A program made the position numbers and the translations under genes. A stretch of 11,116 bases of DNA from positions 1-11,116 of the forward strand of contig JAYVMU010000004.1 of the NCBI GenBank assembly GCA_043758775.1, in the 5' to 3' direction. Numbering within the stretch: the first letter of the stretch is position 1; every line of letters starts with the position of its first letter. The stretch is from JACMMS01 sp043758775. GTDB taxonomy: Bacteria; Pseudomonadota; Gammaproteobacteria; Burkholderiales; Methylophilaceae. The notes under the pieces are model-generated. The model was not told the origin of the DNA. It saw only the letters and a program-made list of their open reading frames with translations, and did not search any database. Below are positions 1 through 6,867 of the stretch, piece after piece.

Positions 1-5
1 AAATC

Positions 6-93
6 GGTCACGATAACCCGTTTTAGCTGGTCACGATAGACCATAATCAGCGGTCACGTTAGACCGTTTTGACTGGTCACGATGGGCCATAAT
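6..93. repeat. Four tandem 23-bp repeats (46-bp two-unit pattern), IS21-like terminal repeats
   Basis: Four units begin GGTCACG at 6, 29, 52 and 75, exactly 23 bp apart. Units 1 and 3 continue with a CCGTTTT-type second half and units 2 and 4 with CCATAAT, so the true period is two units (46 bp). Multiple short direct repeats of this GGTCACGnT...CC kind are typical of the ends of IS21-family elements (family knowledge, from memory). On that reading the element lies left of the window and ends near the CA at 97-98. No transposase gene is visible here, so the assignment is an inference. Confidence 0.6.
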
Positions 94-696
94 ACCCAAA
101 GATTAGCTGGTAAACAAGTTATTGTAGGCTATTGTAATCACCAGATGCTTTTAGTGGCAAGCTCAGCAGCAACTGCAATTGGATCAGGAACTTGGATGAA
201 TGTCAGGTCATTTAACGAAGAAAAATTTATATTACAAGATGATGATGAAATTAAACAGCGATCGATTTGGTACTACGCTCCACATTTATTTTCTGAATAT
301 AAAATAGGTTATCTGGATTTAGCTAAGAAAACTGGAGTGCTAGATAATCTCCGAACAGATGATGTATATGGTAGTAATTTCGCAGACGAGTTATTTACAG
401 CTCCACAGCCACAATTGGCCGGCTTTACTGAGCAACAGGCATTTCGCCATTATTTACAATGCCTTCACCATCAAGCAACAAATTCGGTTAAACAGACCTT
501 TGACGAAACTATCGATACTTACGTAAGACAACTAGACAAAGCAGAAGAAGCGCTTAAAGTGCTTCATGCGAAGGGTATCAAAGGACAAAAACGGGATTTT
601 CTGGAATCTATAGATGCTAATCGAGGGGCTGCTAGCTATTTGTCTTCAAATAGAGGTGCAGTTTTACGCAGGAAATGGACTAATCTAATATCTTAA
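82..696 (+). pseudogene. Probable 5'-truncated gene of unknown function
   Basis: This is an open frame of 204 codons. I do not recognise the family. Its ATG lies inside the last 23-bp repeat, there is no Shine-Dalgarno sequence, and the frame is closed upstream by stops at 37-39 and 70-72. The first residues therefore come from the repeat, and the native N-terminus is probably missing. The protein opens with a strand-helix-strand pattern (VIVGYCNHQMLLVASSAATA, then IGSGTWMNVRSF), which would suit the last turns of a TIM-barrel-like domain. A charged helical C-terminal half follows (about residues 115-200, rich in K, D and E). Codon use looks like that of a normal gene, so it was probably once functional. 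It could still be expressed from a promoter in the neighbouring element. Function is unassigned. Confidence 0.5.
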
Positions 697-715
697 ATTG
701 TCACTTTTAAAGATA

Positions 716-740
716 GTAAAAATAGCCAAATTTGGGCTAT
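716..740 (-). terminator. Intrinsic terminator of the cysteine-rich small gene
   Basis: Read on the minus strand, ATAGCC (740-735) and GGCTAT (727-722) form a 6-bp stem around a 7-nt loop, followed at once by a T run (721-718). It lies immediately after the stop codon of the gene at 742-984, supporting that gene as a real minus-strand transcript. Read on the plus strand it lacks a T tail, so it would terminate the ORF at 82-696 only weakly. Confidence 0.6.
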
Positions 741-741
741 G

Positions 742-984
742 CTAATTATAGGTAGTATAAAGATGGCTCACACAAATGCCACACACTTTTCTTCCTGATT
801 CAGCGCATTTAGTTCTTGCATCTTTATCATTTTTGCAAGCAAAAACATTTCCTCCACTTTCAGATTTATCCATCTTCTTACAAATAGACTTTGAGTTTGA
901 TGTACAACCTTCAGTTGTCATATCGCCTTCAAACAGATGCAGTTCTTCAGTGTCACCATTTTTCTTAAGTGTGTAGGATTTCAT
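742..984 (-). CDS. Small cysteine-rich protein of unknown function
   Basis: 80 residues with six cysteines (C27, C35, C50, C60, C68, C71), the last two as a CxxC pair near the C-terminus (KVCGICVSH). There is no signal peptide or membrane segment, and the chain is rich in Lys, Asp, Glu and Ser. The cysteines suggest either a small metal-binding fold or disulfides; the sequence does not decide. The start is ATG at 984 with a modest GTGAG ribosome-binding site upstream. A hairpin plus T run directly follows the stop, so it is probably a single-gene unit. It sits between two repeat-bearing stretches, opposite in strand to the truncated ORF on its left. The overlapping plus-strand frame at 776-976 has low-complexity Ser/Phe/Leu content and looks like its shadow. 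I recognise no named family. Confidence 0.7.
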   Translation of the reverse strand: MKSYTLKKNGDTEELHLFEGDMTTEGCTSNSKSICKKMDKSESGGNVFACKNDKDARTKCAESGRKVCGICVSHLYTTYN

Positions 985-1038
985 CTAGTATCTCACTATA
1001 AAATGTTACGTTTAAGTTGTGTATTATGAAGTCTTTGA

Positions 1039-1080
1039 TTGCAACTTATGAGGGCAAACTTGCGACTTATGGGGTCGCTT
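1039..1080. repeat. Pair of 21-bp-spaced direct repeats, each an imperfect dyad
   Basis: TTGCAACTTATGAGGG (1039-1054) and TTGCGACTTATGGGG (1060-1074) share the core TTGCRACTTATGRGG at a 21-bp interval. Each is followed by bases that can pair back to its start: TTGC with GCAA in the first, and GCGAC with GTCGC in the second. They lie between the small cysteine-rich gene and the 3' end of nrdJb. They have no T run and so do not look like a terminator for nrdJb. They may be recombinase or transposase binding sites at the border of the accessory segment, but this is only inferred. Confidence 0.45.
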
Positions 1081-1112
1081 ACACGCGTCAACACACTACA
1101 AAACTACTCAAA

Positions 1113-1817
1113 TTATCCACACTTACTTTCACCACAATTCAAGCAAGTCAAACACCCATCCATCACGATAGAAGCTTTGGTGTTGCATTTATGGCAAAGC
1201 TGCGCGCCTTTAGGAAAGCCCTCACCGTTTACTTCTTCACCTTTTTGCGCATGATTTTCGTAATATTCGGTGCGCTTTTCATCCACTAATTTTTGTTGAT
1301 GTTCATCTAAACCTGGTTTTTTTAGCATGCCGATGTTTTGTAAATGCTTTTCCACCACTTCACCAATATCCGCCACTAAACTTGGTACAAACTTGCCGCC
1401 TTTTTTAAAGTAGCCGCCGCTTGGTTCAAACACACTTTTAAGTTCTTCAACTAAAAACGTGACATCGCCACCTTTGCGGAACACAGCAGACATGACGCGA
1501 GTAAGCGCCACTATCCACTGAAAATGCTCCATGTTTTTGGAGTTGATAAATATCTCAAATGGACGACGATGCTCTTGCGGCGTGCCTTCATTCATCACTA
1601 CATCGTTAATAGTGATGTATAGCGCATGCTCAGTAACTGGCGTTTTTATTTTGTAAGTACTACCAACCAAAATATCTGGTCGACTTAGTGGCTCGCCTAG
1701 TTGCACGATTTCAGCCGTTCTTTGTATTGCTTCGGCTTGTTTAGTGGCTTGCTCCGCTTTGCTTTCTGGGGTAACTAAGCCGTAACCTGTGATTTTCTTT
1801 TCAATTTTAATTGCCAT
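1113..1817 (-). CDS. nrdJb: Adenosylcobalamin-dependent ribonucleotide reductase, C-terminal subunit (NrdJb)
   Basis: 234 residues forming the separately encoded C-terminal part of class II ribonucleotide reductase, as in the split NrdJa/NrdJb arrangement known from Pseudomonas aeruginosa. Residues about 45-165 match the TSCPD-type domain that follows the catalytic barrel in single-chain NrdJ. The C-terminus carries a cysteine cluster, CHKC (208-211) and CLTCLNC (222-228), then a final SKCG (C233). In this family the terminal cysteines relay reducing equivalents from thioredoxin to the active site, and the preceding ones resemble a zinc ribbon. The ATG at 1817 has a strong AGGAG site 7 nt upstream (1825-1829). 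The gene begins 25 nt after the nrdJa stop, so the two are surely co-transcribed and probably translated in balance. No clear terminator is visible after its stop. Confidence 0.9.
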   Translation of the reverse strand: MAIKIEKKITGYGLVTPESKAEQATKQAEAIQRTAEIVQLGEPLSRPDILVGSTYKIKTPVTEHALYITINDVVMNEGTPQEHRRPFEIFINSKNMEHFQWIVALTRVMSAVFRKGGDVTFLVEELKSVFEPSGGYFKKGGKFVPSLVADIGEVVEKHLQNIGMLKKPGLDEHQQKLVDEKRTEYYENHAQKGEEVNGEGFPKGAQLCHKCNTKASIVMDGCLTCLNCGESKCG

Positions 1818-1842
1818 GATTTTTCTCCTGATAAGGTTTAAA

Positions 1843-4017
1843 TTAAAACTTACCGTAGTAGCCTTCTTTTAACGCATCGTATAAGTTTGCCGCTGAGTGA
1901 ATTTCGCCATCATATTCAATCTCATCGTTACCTTTAACTTCTAACTCTGTGCCGTCTTCTAGCGTGAATTTATAGGTGGTATTCTCCAAATCCTTCTCGG
2001 TGACCAATACGCCTTGAAATGCTTCTGGGTTGAATCTAAACGTTGTGCAGCCTTTTAAACCTTTGTCATACGCATACAGATAGATATTTTTGAAATCTTC
2101 AAAATCGTAATCAGTCGGCACGTTAATGGTTTTTGAGATTGAGCTATCAATCCATTTTTGCGCCGCAGCTTGAATATCCACATGCGCTTTAGCTTGAATG
2201 GTTGATGAATCTAAAAAGTAATCTGGCAATTGTTCTTCAGCTTTATCGCTAAATGGCATGGCGTTAGCATTAATCAGCTCGCGATACGCTAATAGCTCAA
2301 AAGAGAATACATCGACTTTTTCTTTTGATTTTTTACCTTCACGAATCACGTTACGTGCGTAATGGTGAGCGAAGCTAGGCTCAATGCCGTTGCTGGCGTT
2401 ATTAGCAAGTGATAATGAAATAGTACCCGTTGGTGCAATTGAGCTGTGATGCGTAAAGCGCGCACCTTTTTCTGCGATTTGCTTACGCAAGCCTTCTGGG
2501 AATTGCTGCATGTAACGGCTATATTTACCAAGCAACACTTTACCTGCAATTTTACTGCCTACTTTAATGCCATCTGCCGCCATTTCTGGGCGTTTTGCCA
2601 GCATATCAGCTGTTACTTCAAACTTCTCATCCATAATCGGTGCTGGACCTTTTTCAGTGGCTAATTGCACGCCAACTTCCCAACCCACCTCGGCCATCAC
2701 ACGGGTGACTTCTTCGGTAAATTTAAGTGAAGCTTCATCACCATACTTCATTTTCATCATGGTAAGTGTTGAGCCTAAACCTAAATAACCCATACCGTGA
2801 CGGCGCTTACGCGCGATTTCGTCACGTTGTTGTTGCAACGGCAAGCCGTTGATTTCAACTACATTATCGAGCATACGTGTAAATATGGCGATGACATCAT
2901 GATATTCAGCCCAGTCGAAGTAAGCGCCATCAGTAAATGGTTTTTTCACAAACTTAGTCAGGTTAACTGAACCTAACAAGCACGCGCCATAAGGTGGCAA
3001 TGGTTGCTCGCCGCATGGGTTGGTTGCACGGATATTTTCACAGAACCAGTTGTTGTTCATTTCATTAACGCGATCAATCAGAATAAAGCCCGGTTCAGCA
3101 AAGTCATAAGTGCTGGACATAATCACATCCCACAAACGACGCGCTTTAATGGTTTTATATACACGGCAGGCCACCTTACCAGCATCAATACCTTCAGTTT
3201 TGGTCAGGTATTTATTTTTTACTGGCCACTCGCGCCACACTATTTGATGATCATCATTGACGTTTAAGCCATCAATAATCGCTTCTTTTTCTGTCACAGG
3301 GAAAGCCAGCTTCCACTCGCTATCCGCCTTAACTGCCTCCATAAACTCTTTAGTGATTAGGCATGATAGATTGAATTGGCGTAAACGACCGTTTTCACGT
3401 TTGGCTTTAATAAAGTCCGTGACGTCAGGATGTGAAATGTCAAATGTCGCCATTTGTGCACCACGACGGCCACCTGCGCTAGACACGGTGAAACACATTT
3501 TGTCGTAGATATCCATGAAACTTAACGGGCCACTAGTGTAGGCACCCGCGCCTGCTACAAATGCACCTTTTGGGCGCAATGTTGAAAATTCATAGCCAAT
3601 ACCACAGCCTGCTTTCAGCGTTAAGCCAGCCTCGTGCACTTTGCCGAGGATGTTATCCATGCTGTCTTCTATGACGCCGGAAACCGTACAGTTAATGGTT
3701 GAAGTAGCTGGTTTATGCTCCAATGCACCAGCATTAGAAGTAATACGACCTGCTGGGATTGCACCACGACGCAGCGCCCATAGAAATTTCTCATGCCACT
3801 CGGCACGTTTTTCTTCTGTTTCTACATCCGCTAAGGCACGTGCAACACGCGCATATGAAGCATCCATATCTTGATCAACATGCTCACCTGTTTTAGTTTT
3901 AAGGCGATATTTTTTATCCCAAATGTCTAATGAAACAGGCTGAACGGGAATGGCATATACATCGTTATTATTGGAAATTGCATTGGGTTCTGAATTAGCT
4001 TCAACTGCTTTTAGCAT
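1843..4017 (-). CDS. nrdJa: Adenosylcobalamin-dependent ribonucleotide reductase, catalytic subunit (NrdJa)
   Basis: 724 residues; class II ribonucleotide reductase, which reduces ribonucleotides to deoxyribonucleotides by a thiyl radical generated from coenzyme B12, with or without oxygen. Active-site landmarks are visible: NPCGE at 333-337, with C335 as the expected thiyl cysteine and N333/E337 as its partners; C110 (STINC) and C346 (PYGAC, 11 residues after C335, the same spacing as in Thermotoga NrdJ) as the redox pair; and the conserved SIAPTGTIS phosphate-binding stretch at 526-534. The chain stops after the barrel, and the C-terminal cysteine domain is in the next gene. The ATG at 4017 has GGGAG 7 nt upstream (4025-4029). 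Two NrdR boxes upstream suggest repression when dATP/ATP signals sufficiency. No class I nrdAB or class III nrdD is in the window. Confidence 0.95.
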   Translation of the reverse strand: MLKAVEANSEPNAISNNNDVYAIPVQPVSLDIWDKKYRLKTKTGEHVDQDMDASYARVARALADVETEEKRAEWHEKFLWALRRGAIPAGRITSNAGALEHKPATSTINCTVSGVIEDSMDNILGKVHEAGLTLKAGCGIGYEFSTLRPKGAFVAGAGAYTSGPLSFMDIYDKMCFTVSSAGGRRGAQMATFDISHPDVTDFIKAKRENGRLRQFNLSCLITKEFMEAVKADSEWKLAFPVTEKEAIIDGLNVNDDHQIVWREWPVKNKYLTKTEGIDAGKVACRVYKTIKARRLWDVIMSSTYDFAEPGFILIDRVNEMNNNWFCENIRATNPCGEQPLPPYGACLLGSVNLTKFVKKPFTDGAYFDWAEYHDVIAIFTRMLDNVVEINGLPLQQQRDEIARKRRHGMGYLGLGSTLTMMKMKYGDEASLKFTEEVTRVMAEVGWEVGVQLATEKGPAPIMDEKFEVTADMLAKRPEMAADGIKVGSKIAGKVLLGKYSRYMQQFPEGLRKQIAEKGARFTHHSSIAPTGTISLSLANNASNGIEPSFAHHYARNVIREGKKSKEKVDVFSFELLAYRELINANAMPFSDKAEEQLPDYFLDSSTIQAKAHVDIQAAAQKWIDSSISKTINVPTDYDFEDFKNIYLYAYDKGLKGCTTFRFNPEAFQGVLVTEKDLENTTYKFTLEDGTELEVKGNDEIEYDGEIHSAANLYDALKEGYYGKF

Positions 4018-4115
4018 GGGTAAACTCCCTAAGTATTTTGAGCCCAGCCTGTAAAATCGGCTAAGCCCGTGTTTTTATTCATTAAACAATTTGTGTGATC
4101 AAAAAACTGATACAA

Positions 4116-4131
4116 CCACAATATGTTGTGC
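4116..4131. promoter_or_regulatory. NrdR box 1 (strong)
   Basis: The 16-mer CCACAATATGTTGTGC matches 13 positions of the remembered NrdR consensus acaCwAtATaTwGtgt, with a nearly perfect CACAATA/TGTTGTG dyad. It lies about 100 bp upstream of the nrdJa start codon, in the divergent gap with waaA. NrdR is the zinc-ribbon/ATP-cone repressor of ribonucleotide reductase operons. Confidence 0.85.
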
Positions 4132-4146
4132 TTCTTGTATGAATTT

Positions 4147-4162
4147 AATCATTTAATTGTGG
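4147..4162. promoter_or_regulatory. NrdR box 2 (weaker partner)
   Basis: The 16-mer AATCATTTAATTGTGG keeps the central C-A and ATTGTG half of the NrdR consensus and is degenerate on the other half. It is separated from box 1 by exactly 15 bp (31 bp centre to centre), the spacing known for paired NrdR boxes, which put both on the same helical face. The spacing is the main evidence; the match alone would be unconvincing. Confidence 0.7.
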
Positions 4163-4371
4163 TTTACACAAGAGCATTTTACAAAATAATTTAGCTAAAT
4201 AACGTATCGTATAAGCGTTCAAATGACTGCTAATTGATGCACCCAAATAAAGGCTTGCTTAAATTCTGAGTAAGTAGTCACTAACATCGCAAAAATTATT
4301 ATTTTGCAAAAAAACACACCCTAAAATTGCACCATAAACTGTATAGACAAATATTGTGAGAAAATATACCC

Positions 4372-5652
4372 ATGACACGCACGATTTACACATTTTTACT
4401 TTATATATTACTGCCGTTTGCGCCAATTAAGCTTTTTCTGCGTGGTATCAAACAACCAGAATACAAACAGCACTGGGGCGAACGTTTTGGTTTTTACTCG
4501 GCCAATAAGTTTAATAAATATAAACCTATTATTTGGCTGCACTGCGTATCAGTTGGTGAAACTCGCGCCGCAGGGCCTTTAGTTAAAGCGCTACTTTTGC
4601 AATATCCTAACCACCAAATCTTGCTGTCCCACACCACTCCCACTGGACGTGCCACTAGCGAAACTTTATTTGGCGTCACGATTAACCGCGTATATTTACC
4701 TTACGATGTGCCATTTGCAGTTAAGCGATTTTTAAAGCATTTTTCACCAGTCGTTGGTGTATTACTCGAAACCGAACTATGGTTTAATTTAATCGCCGAG
4801 TGTAAAAATCGCCATATTCCATTGCTACTAGTGAATGCCCGCATGTCCGAAAAATCAACCATTGGCTATCAGAAAATTCGTAAACTAGTGAGTAACGGGT
4901 TAAGTAACTTAACAGCAATAGCTGCACAAACACCGCAAGATGCTGTGCGTTTGAAGAAATTAGGTGCAAATAATATAAGTGTTTTAGGTAATTTAAAGTT
5001 TGATGTTGCACCCCCACAAGATGCTGTAAAACTAGGCCAGCAATTACGCACGCAAATCGGGCAAGATAGGCCAGTATTTTTAGCCGCCAGCACACGCAGC
5101 GATTCCAGTGGCAATGAAGAAGAACTGATTTTACAAGCACTAACTCAAACCAATATCACCAACTTACTCACTATCATTGTGCCACGTCACCCACAACGGT
5201 TTGATGAAGTTGCGGCTTTACTTACCAAGCAAAACTGGACTTTTGAACGCAAATCAACACTCAACAAAGCAATATCACCCACTACCAAAATATTGCTGGG
5301 CGACACCATGGGCGAGCTATTTACTTATTATGCCGCCTGTGATGTTGCATTTATTGGCGGGAGCTTGCTGCCTTTAGGCGGACAAAATCTAATTGAAGCC
5401 TGCACCATGGGCAAGCCTGTCTTGATTGGTCCGCATACACATAATTTTGCCAGTGCAACAGCGCAAGCAATTAAAGAAGGTGCAGCTTTACGCGTACAAA
5501 ACAGCCAAGATTTAGCGGCTAAACTGCATGATTTATTGAATAATTCAGAAATGTCCGCCAGCATGAGTCAAGCGGCCATACAATTTACAAACAAGGAAAC
5601 GGGTGCTACACAGCGCATTATTACGCTCTTAGCAAGCACCTTAAATGCCTAA
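4372..5652 (+). CDS. waaA: 3-deoxy-D-manno-octulosonic acid (Kdo) transferase
   Basis: 426 residues, the usual length for WaaA (KdtA), the inner-membrane GT-B enzyme that adds Kdo from CMP-Kdo to the lipid A precursor, the first step of LPS core assembly. Residues 1-22 form the N-terminal membrane anchor (IYTFLLYILLPFAPIKLFL). The N-domain signature HCVSVGE at 57-63 supplies the catalytic glutamate (E63). The C-domain shows the STRSDSSGNEEE loop (240-251), PRHPQRF (271-277), GDTMGE (310-315) and the donor-binding GGQNLIEA (336-343). The ATG at 4372 has only a weak GTGAG upstream, but the membrane anchor starts right after it, as in homologues. The gene is divergent from nrdJa and its last 4 bases overlap the end of the convergent gene. 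Whether one or two Kdo units are added cannot be read from sequence. Confidence 0.95.
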   Translation: MTRTIYTFLLYILLPFAPIKLFLRGIKQPEYKQHWGERFGFYSANKFNKYKPIIWLHCVSVGETRAAGPLVKALLLQYPNHQILLSHTTPTGRATSETLFGVTINRVYLPYDVPFAVKRFLKHFSPVVGVLLETELWFNLIAECKNRHIPLLLVNARMSEKSTIGYQKIRKLVSNGLSNLTAIAAQTPQDAVRLKKLGANNISVLGNLKFDVAPPQDAVKLGQQLRTQIGQDRPVFLAASTRSDSSGNEEELILQALTQTNITNLLTIIVPRHPQRFDEVAALLTKQNWTFERKSTLNKAISPTTKILLGDTMGELFTYYAACDVAFIGGSLLPLGGQNLIEACTMGKPVLIGPHTHNFASATAQAIKEGAALRVQNSQDLAAKLHDLLNNSEMSASMSQAAIQFTNKETGATQRIITLLASTLNA

Positions 5653-6239
5653 TGCACGCTCACCGACTTCACTAAAATCAACTCGCATGCGCCTGCACCT
5701 GTGTCATTGCGGGTTAGGGAACTACGCCAGTGTGCACCATCATTCGATATGGCTTCAACCAAGTAGCCTGTAATTTTAACCACTTGCCCTACGCGCACCG
5801 CATTGAGCGTTTTTTCTATAGCTTCATCCGCTGGAATCATATGCATATTAGCACTATGTGTTTCTATTTCTTTGCGCGGAATTATAAAATTATCTACATG
5901 CCAAAAATAAAAACGGTTACTTTGGCTTATTTTAATGTCTTTTAATATGGATTCGTCCGACATTCGACCCCAGCCCAAGGCTAAATCAACGGGAATTAAA
6001 TCAGCAAATTTATCCATATGAGAATGCTCTGCTGCCAGTACACGCGCTTCAATCTCAAAATCAGCTAAGGGTTTAATCTTATAGAGCTTCTTGCTAATAA
6101 TCGTGCTGCTATCAGGGTCAGTTTGAACGGGATCTGCAGGAGCAACAACGCCAAGCGCATAACTCACCACACGTTTTTGCCACGTATGATAGCCACCATA
6201 CGCAATAAGCGCAAGGAAAAGCAGCGTTTTCCAGTTCAT
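5649..6239 (-). CDS. Membrane-anchored conserved hypothetical protein
   Basis: 196 residues from ATG at 6239 (MNWKTLLFLALIAYGGYHTW), giving a single N-terminal membrane anchor at about residues 4-20 and a soluble domain, presumably periplasmic. A longer version from TTG at 6263 would add 8 residues, but that codon sits in the loop of a hairpin and neither start has a clear ribosome-binding site; I prefer the ATG because the anchor then begins at once. The soluble part has conserved-looking stretches: DLALGWGRMSD, then VGQVVKITGYLV and WRSSLTRNDTGAGACE near the C-terminus, with one cysteine there. I know no assigned function for this pattern. It is the last gene of the run with the isochorismatase-like and Pcm-like genes and probably depends on their transcription. 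Its stop overlaps the waaA stop by 4 bases, convergently. Confidence 0.75.
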   Translation of the reverse strand: MNWKTLLFLALIAYGGYHTWQKRVVSYALGVVAPADPVQTDPDSSTIISKKLYKIKPLADFEIEARVLAAEHSHMDKFADLIPVDLALGWGRMSDESILKDIKISQSNRFYFWHVDNFIIPRKEIETHSANMHMIPADEAIEKTLNAVRVGQVVKITGYLVEAISNDGAHWRSSLTRNDTGAGACELILVKSVSVH

Positions 6240-6253
6240 ACGGTGCTTAGATA

Positions 6254-6272
6254 TTAAGCCCAACTGGCTTAA
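6254..6272. other. Perfect 7-bp inverted repeat at a gene junction
   Basis: TTAAGCC (6254-6260) and GGCTTAA (6266-6272) flank the 5-nt loop CAACT. The stop codon of the upstream isochorismatase-like gene (6269-6271) is inside one arm, and the alternative TTG start of the next gene overlaps the loop. There is no T run on either strand, so it does not look like a terminator. It may be an mRNA hairpin affecting translation or processing at the junction. Confidence 0.5.
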
Positions 6273-6844
6273 CGGATAAGTCGGCTGATTTGCTTAAACA
6301 CATCGCCTTGGGCAACGCCTAACCATTCAAACACAATGGATTCCGTATTGCTGATAATACAACCGGCATCACGCATGCGAGCCAGCGCATTGGCTTTATT
6401 ACTGGGGTTACGCGAGATAATCGCATCTTCTGCAATGAAAATCTGATGTGCAGGCTTATCGAAGGTCTTACCAAGGCTTTGCACAAGGCCTAATGCAGTT
6501 TGCAGCACACAAATATGCGCTTCCATACCCGCTAAAACAACTTGCGATCTGTCTGAAGTTAATTTTGCATTAAACTTCGGCTCGTTAGCGCAAGAAAAAG
6601 AAGTTTTTTCTATAGGTCTTCTGTCATCTAATAAAGTCGCCAACTCAGGCAAAGTGGCACCCAACCCTTGTGGGTATTGCTCGGTGACTATTGCGGGTAC
6701 TTCAAGTAATTTGGCAGCTTGTAACAAAATACTGCAATTTTTAACCACGGCTTGCATAGCATCGTTGGGCATCACAGCCGCTAAGCGCGTTTGCACGTCA
6801 ATAATAACAAGCTGGCTAAGTTCAGATGTGGTGATTAGGCTCAA
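6269..6844 (-). CDS. Isochorismatase-family cysteine hydrolase
   Basis: 191 residues of the isochorismatase-like hydrolase superfamily (Rossmann-like fold; members hydrolyse amides or vinyl ethers). The catalytic triad is visible: D16 in VIIDVQ, K80 in PIEKTSF and C112 in GMEAHICV, the last being the nucleophile, with the family's cis-peptide motif just before it. It lacks extra domains, so the true substrate is open; proteins of this size and pattern are often listed as YcaC-like or nicotinamidase-related, without proof. The start is TTG at 6844, supported by AAGG 8 nt upstream and an in-frame stop further up with no ATG between. It starts 23 nt after the Pcm-like gene's stop, so the two are likely co-transcribed. 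Confidence 0.85.
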   Translation of the reverse strand: MSLITTSELSQLVIIDVQTRLAAVMPNDAMQAVVKNCSILLQAAKLLEVPAIVTEQYPQGLGATLPELATLLDDRRPIEKTSFSCANEPKFNAKLTSDRSQVVLAGMEAHICVLQTALGLVQSLGKTFDKPAHQIFIAEDAIISRNPSNKANALARMRDAGCIISNTESIVFEWLGVAQGDVFKQISRLIR

Positions 6845-6867
6845 TTTTAGCGCCTTAGAATTTATGC

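Larger units (their letters stand above)
4018..4371. other. Divergent intergenic region nrdJa / waaA (354 bp)
   Basis: This AT-rich gap separates divergent nrdJa and waaA and holds the NrdR box pair at 4116-4162. A further partial NrdR-like half (AATTTGTGT, 4088-4096) is off-phase with the pair, so I do not count it as a third box. A 19-bp dyad with GCAAAA/TTTTGC arms lies at 4289-4307. On the waaA side there is a TATAGA (4342-4347) that could be a -10 element, without a convincing -35. No RNA gene, cobalamin riboswitch (no B12 box) or small ORF with a ribosome-binding site was found. Confidence 0.6.

Noticed and set aside
6..93. Regularly spaced repeats that might be a CRISPR array
   Set aside because: The 23-bp units are contiguous with no unique spacers; half-unit similarity alternates, which suits tandem or terminal repeats instead.
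776..976. Plus-strand open frame opposite the cysteine-rich gene
   Set aside because: It lacks a ribosome-binding site and its Ser/Phe/Leu-rich product is what the antisense of the real gene gives; the minus frame has a matching terminator.
1017..1289. Plus-strand frames over the 3' end of nrdJb
   Set aside because: They lie mostly antisense to the conserved NrdJb C-terminal cysteine region and show no recognisable protein pattern.
1817..1843. Frameshift explanation for the separate NrdJa and NrdJb frames
   Set aside because: NrdJb has its own ATG and a strong AGGAG site after a 25-nt gap, and the split form is known in other proteobacteria, so this is not a broken gene.
4088..4096. A possible third NrdR half-box (AATTTGTGT)
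   Set aside because: Only one half matches and its centre is about 35 bp from box 1, out of phase with the pair.
4289..4307. GCAAAA/TTTTGC dyad as a terminator
   Set aside because: A 6-bp A/T-rich stem without a T tail, placed before waaA rather than after a gene; at most a weak operator.
4018..4371. Cobalamin riboswitch upstream of the B12-dependent reductase
   Set aside because: No B12-box-like sequence is present, and such switches usually control B12-independent alternatives; the visible control is NrdR.
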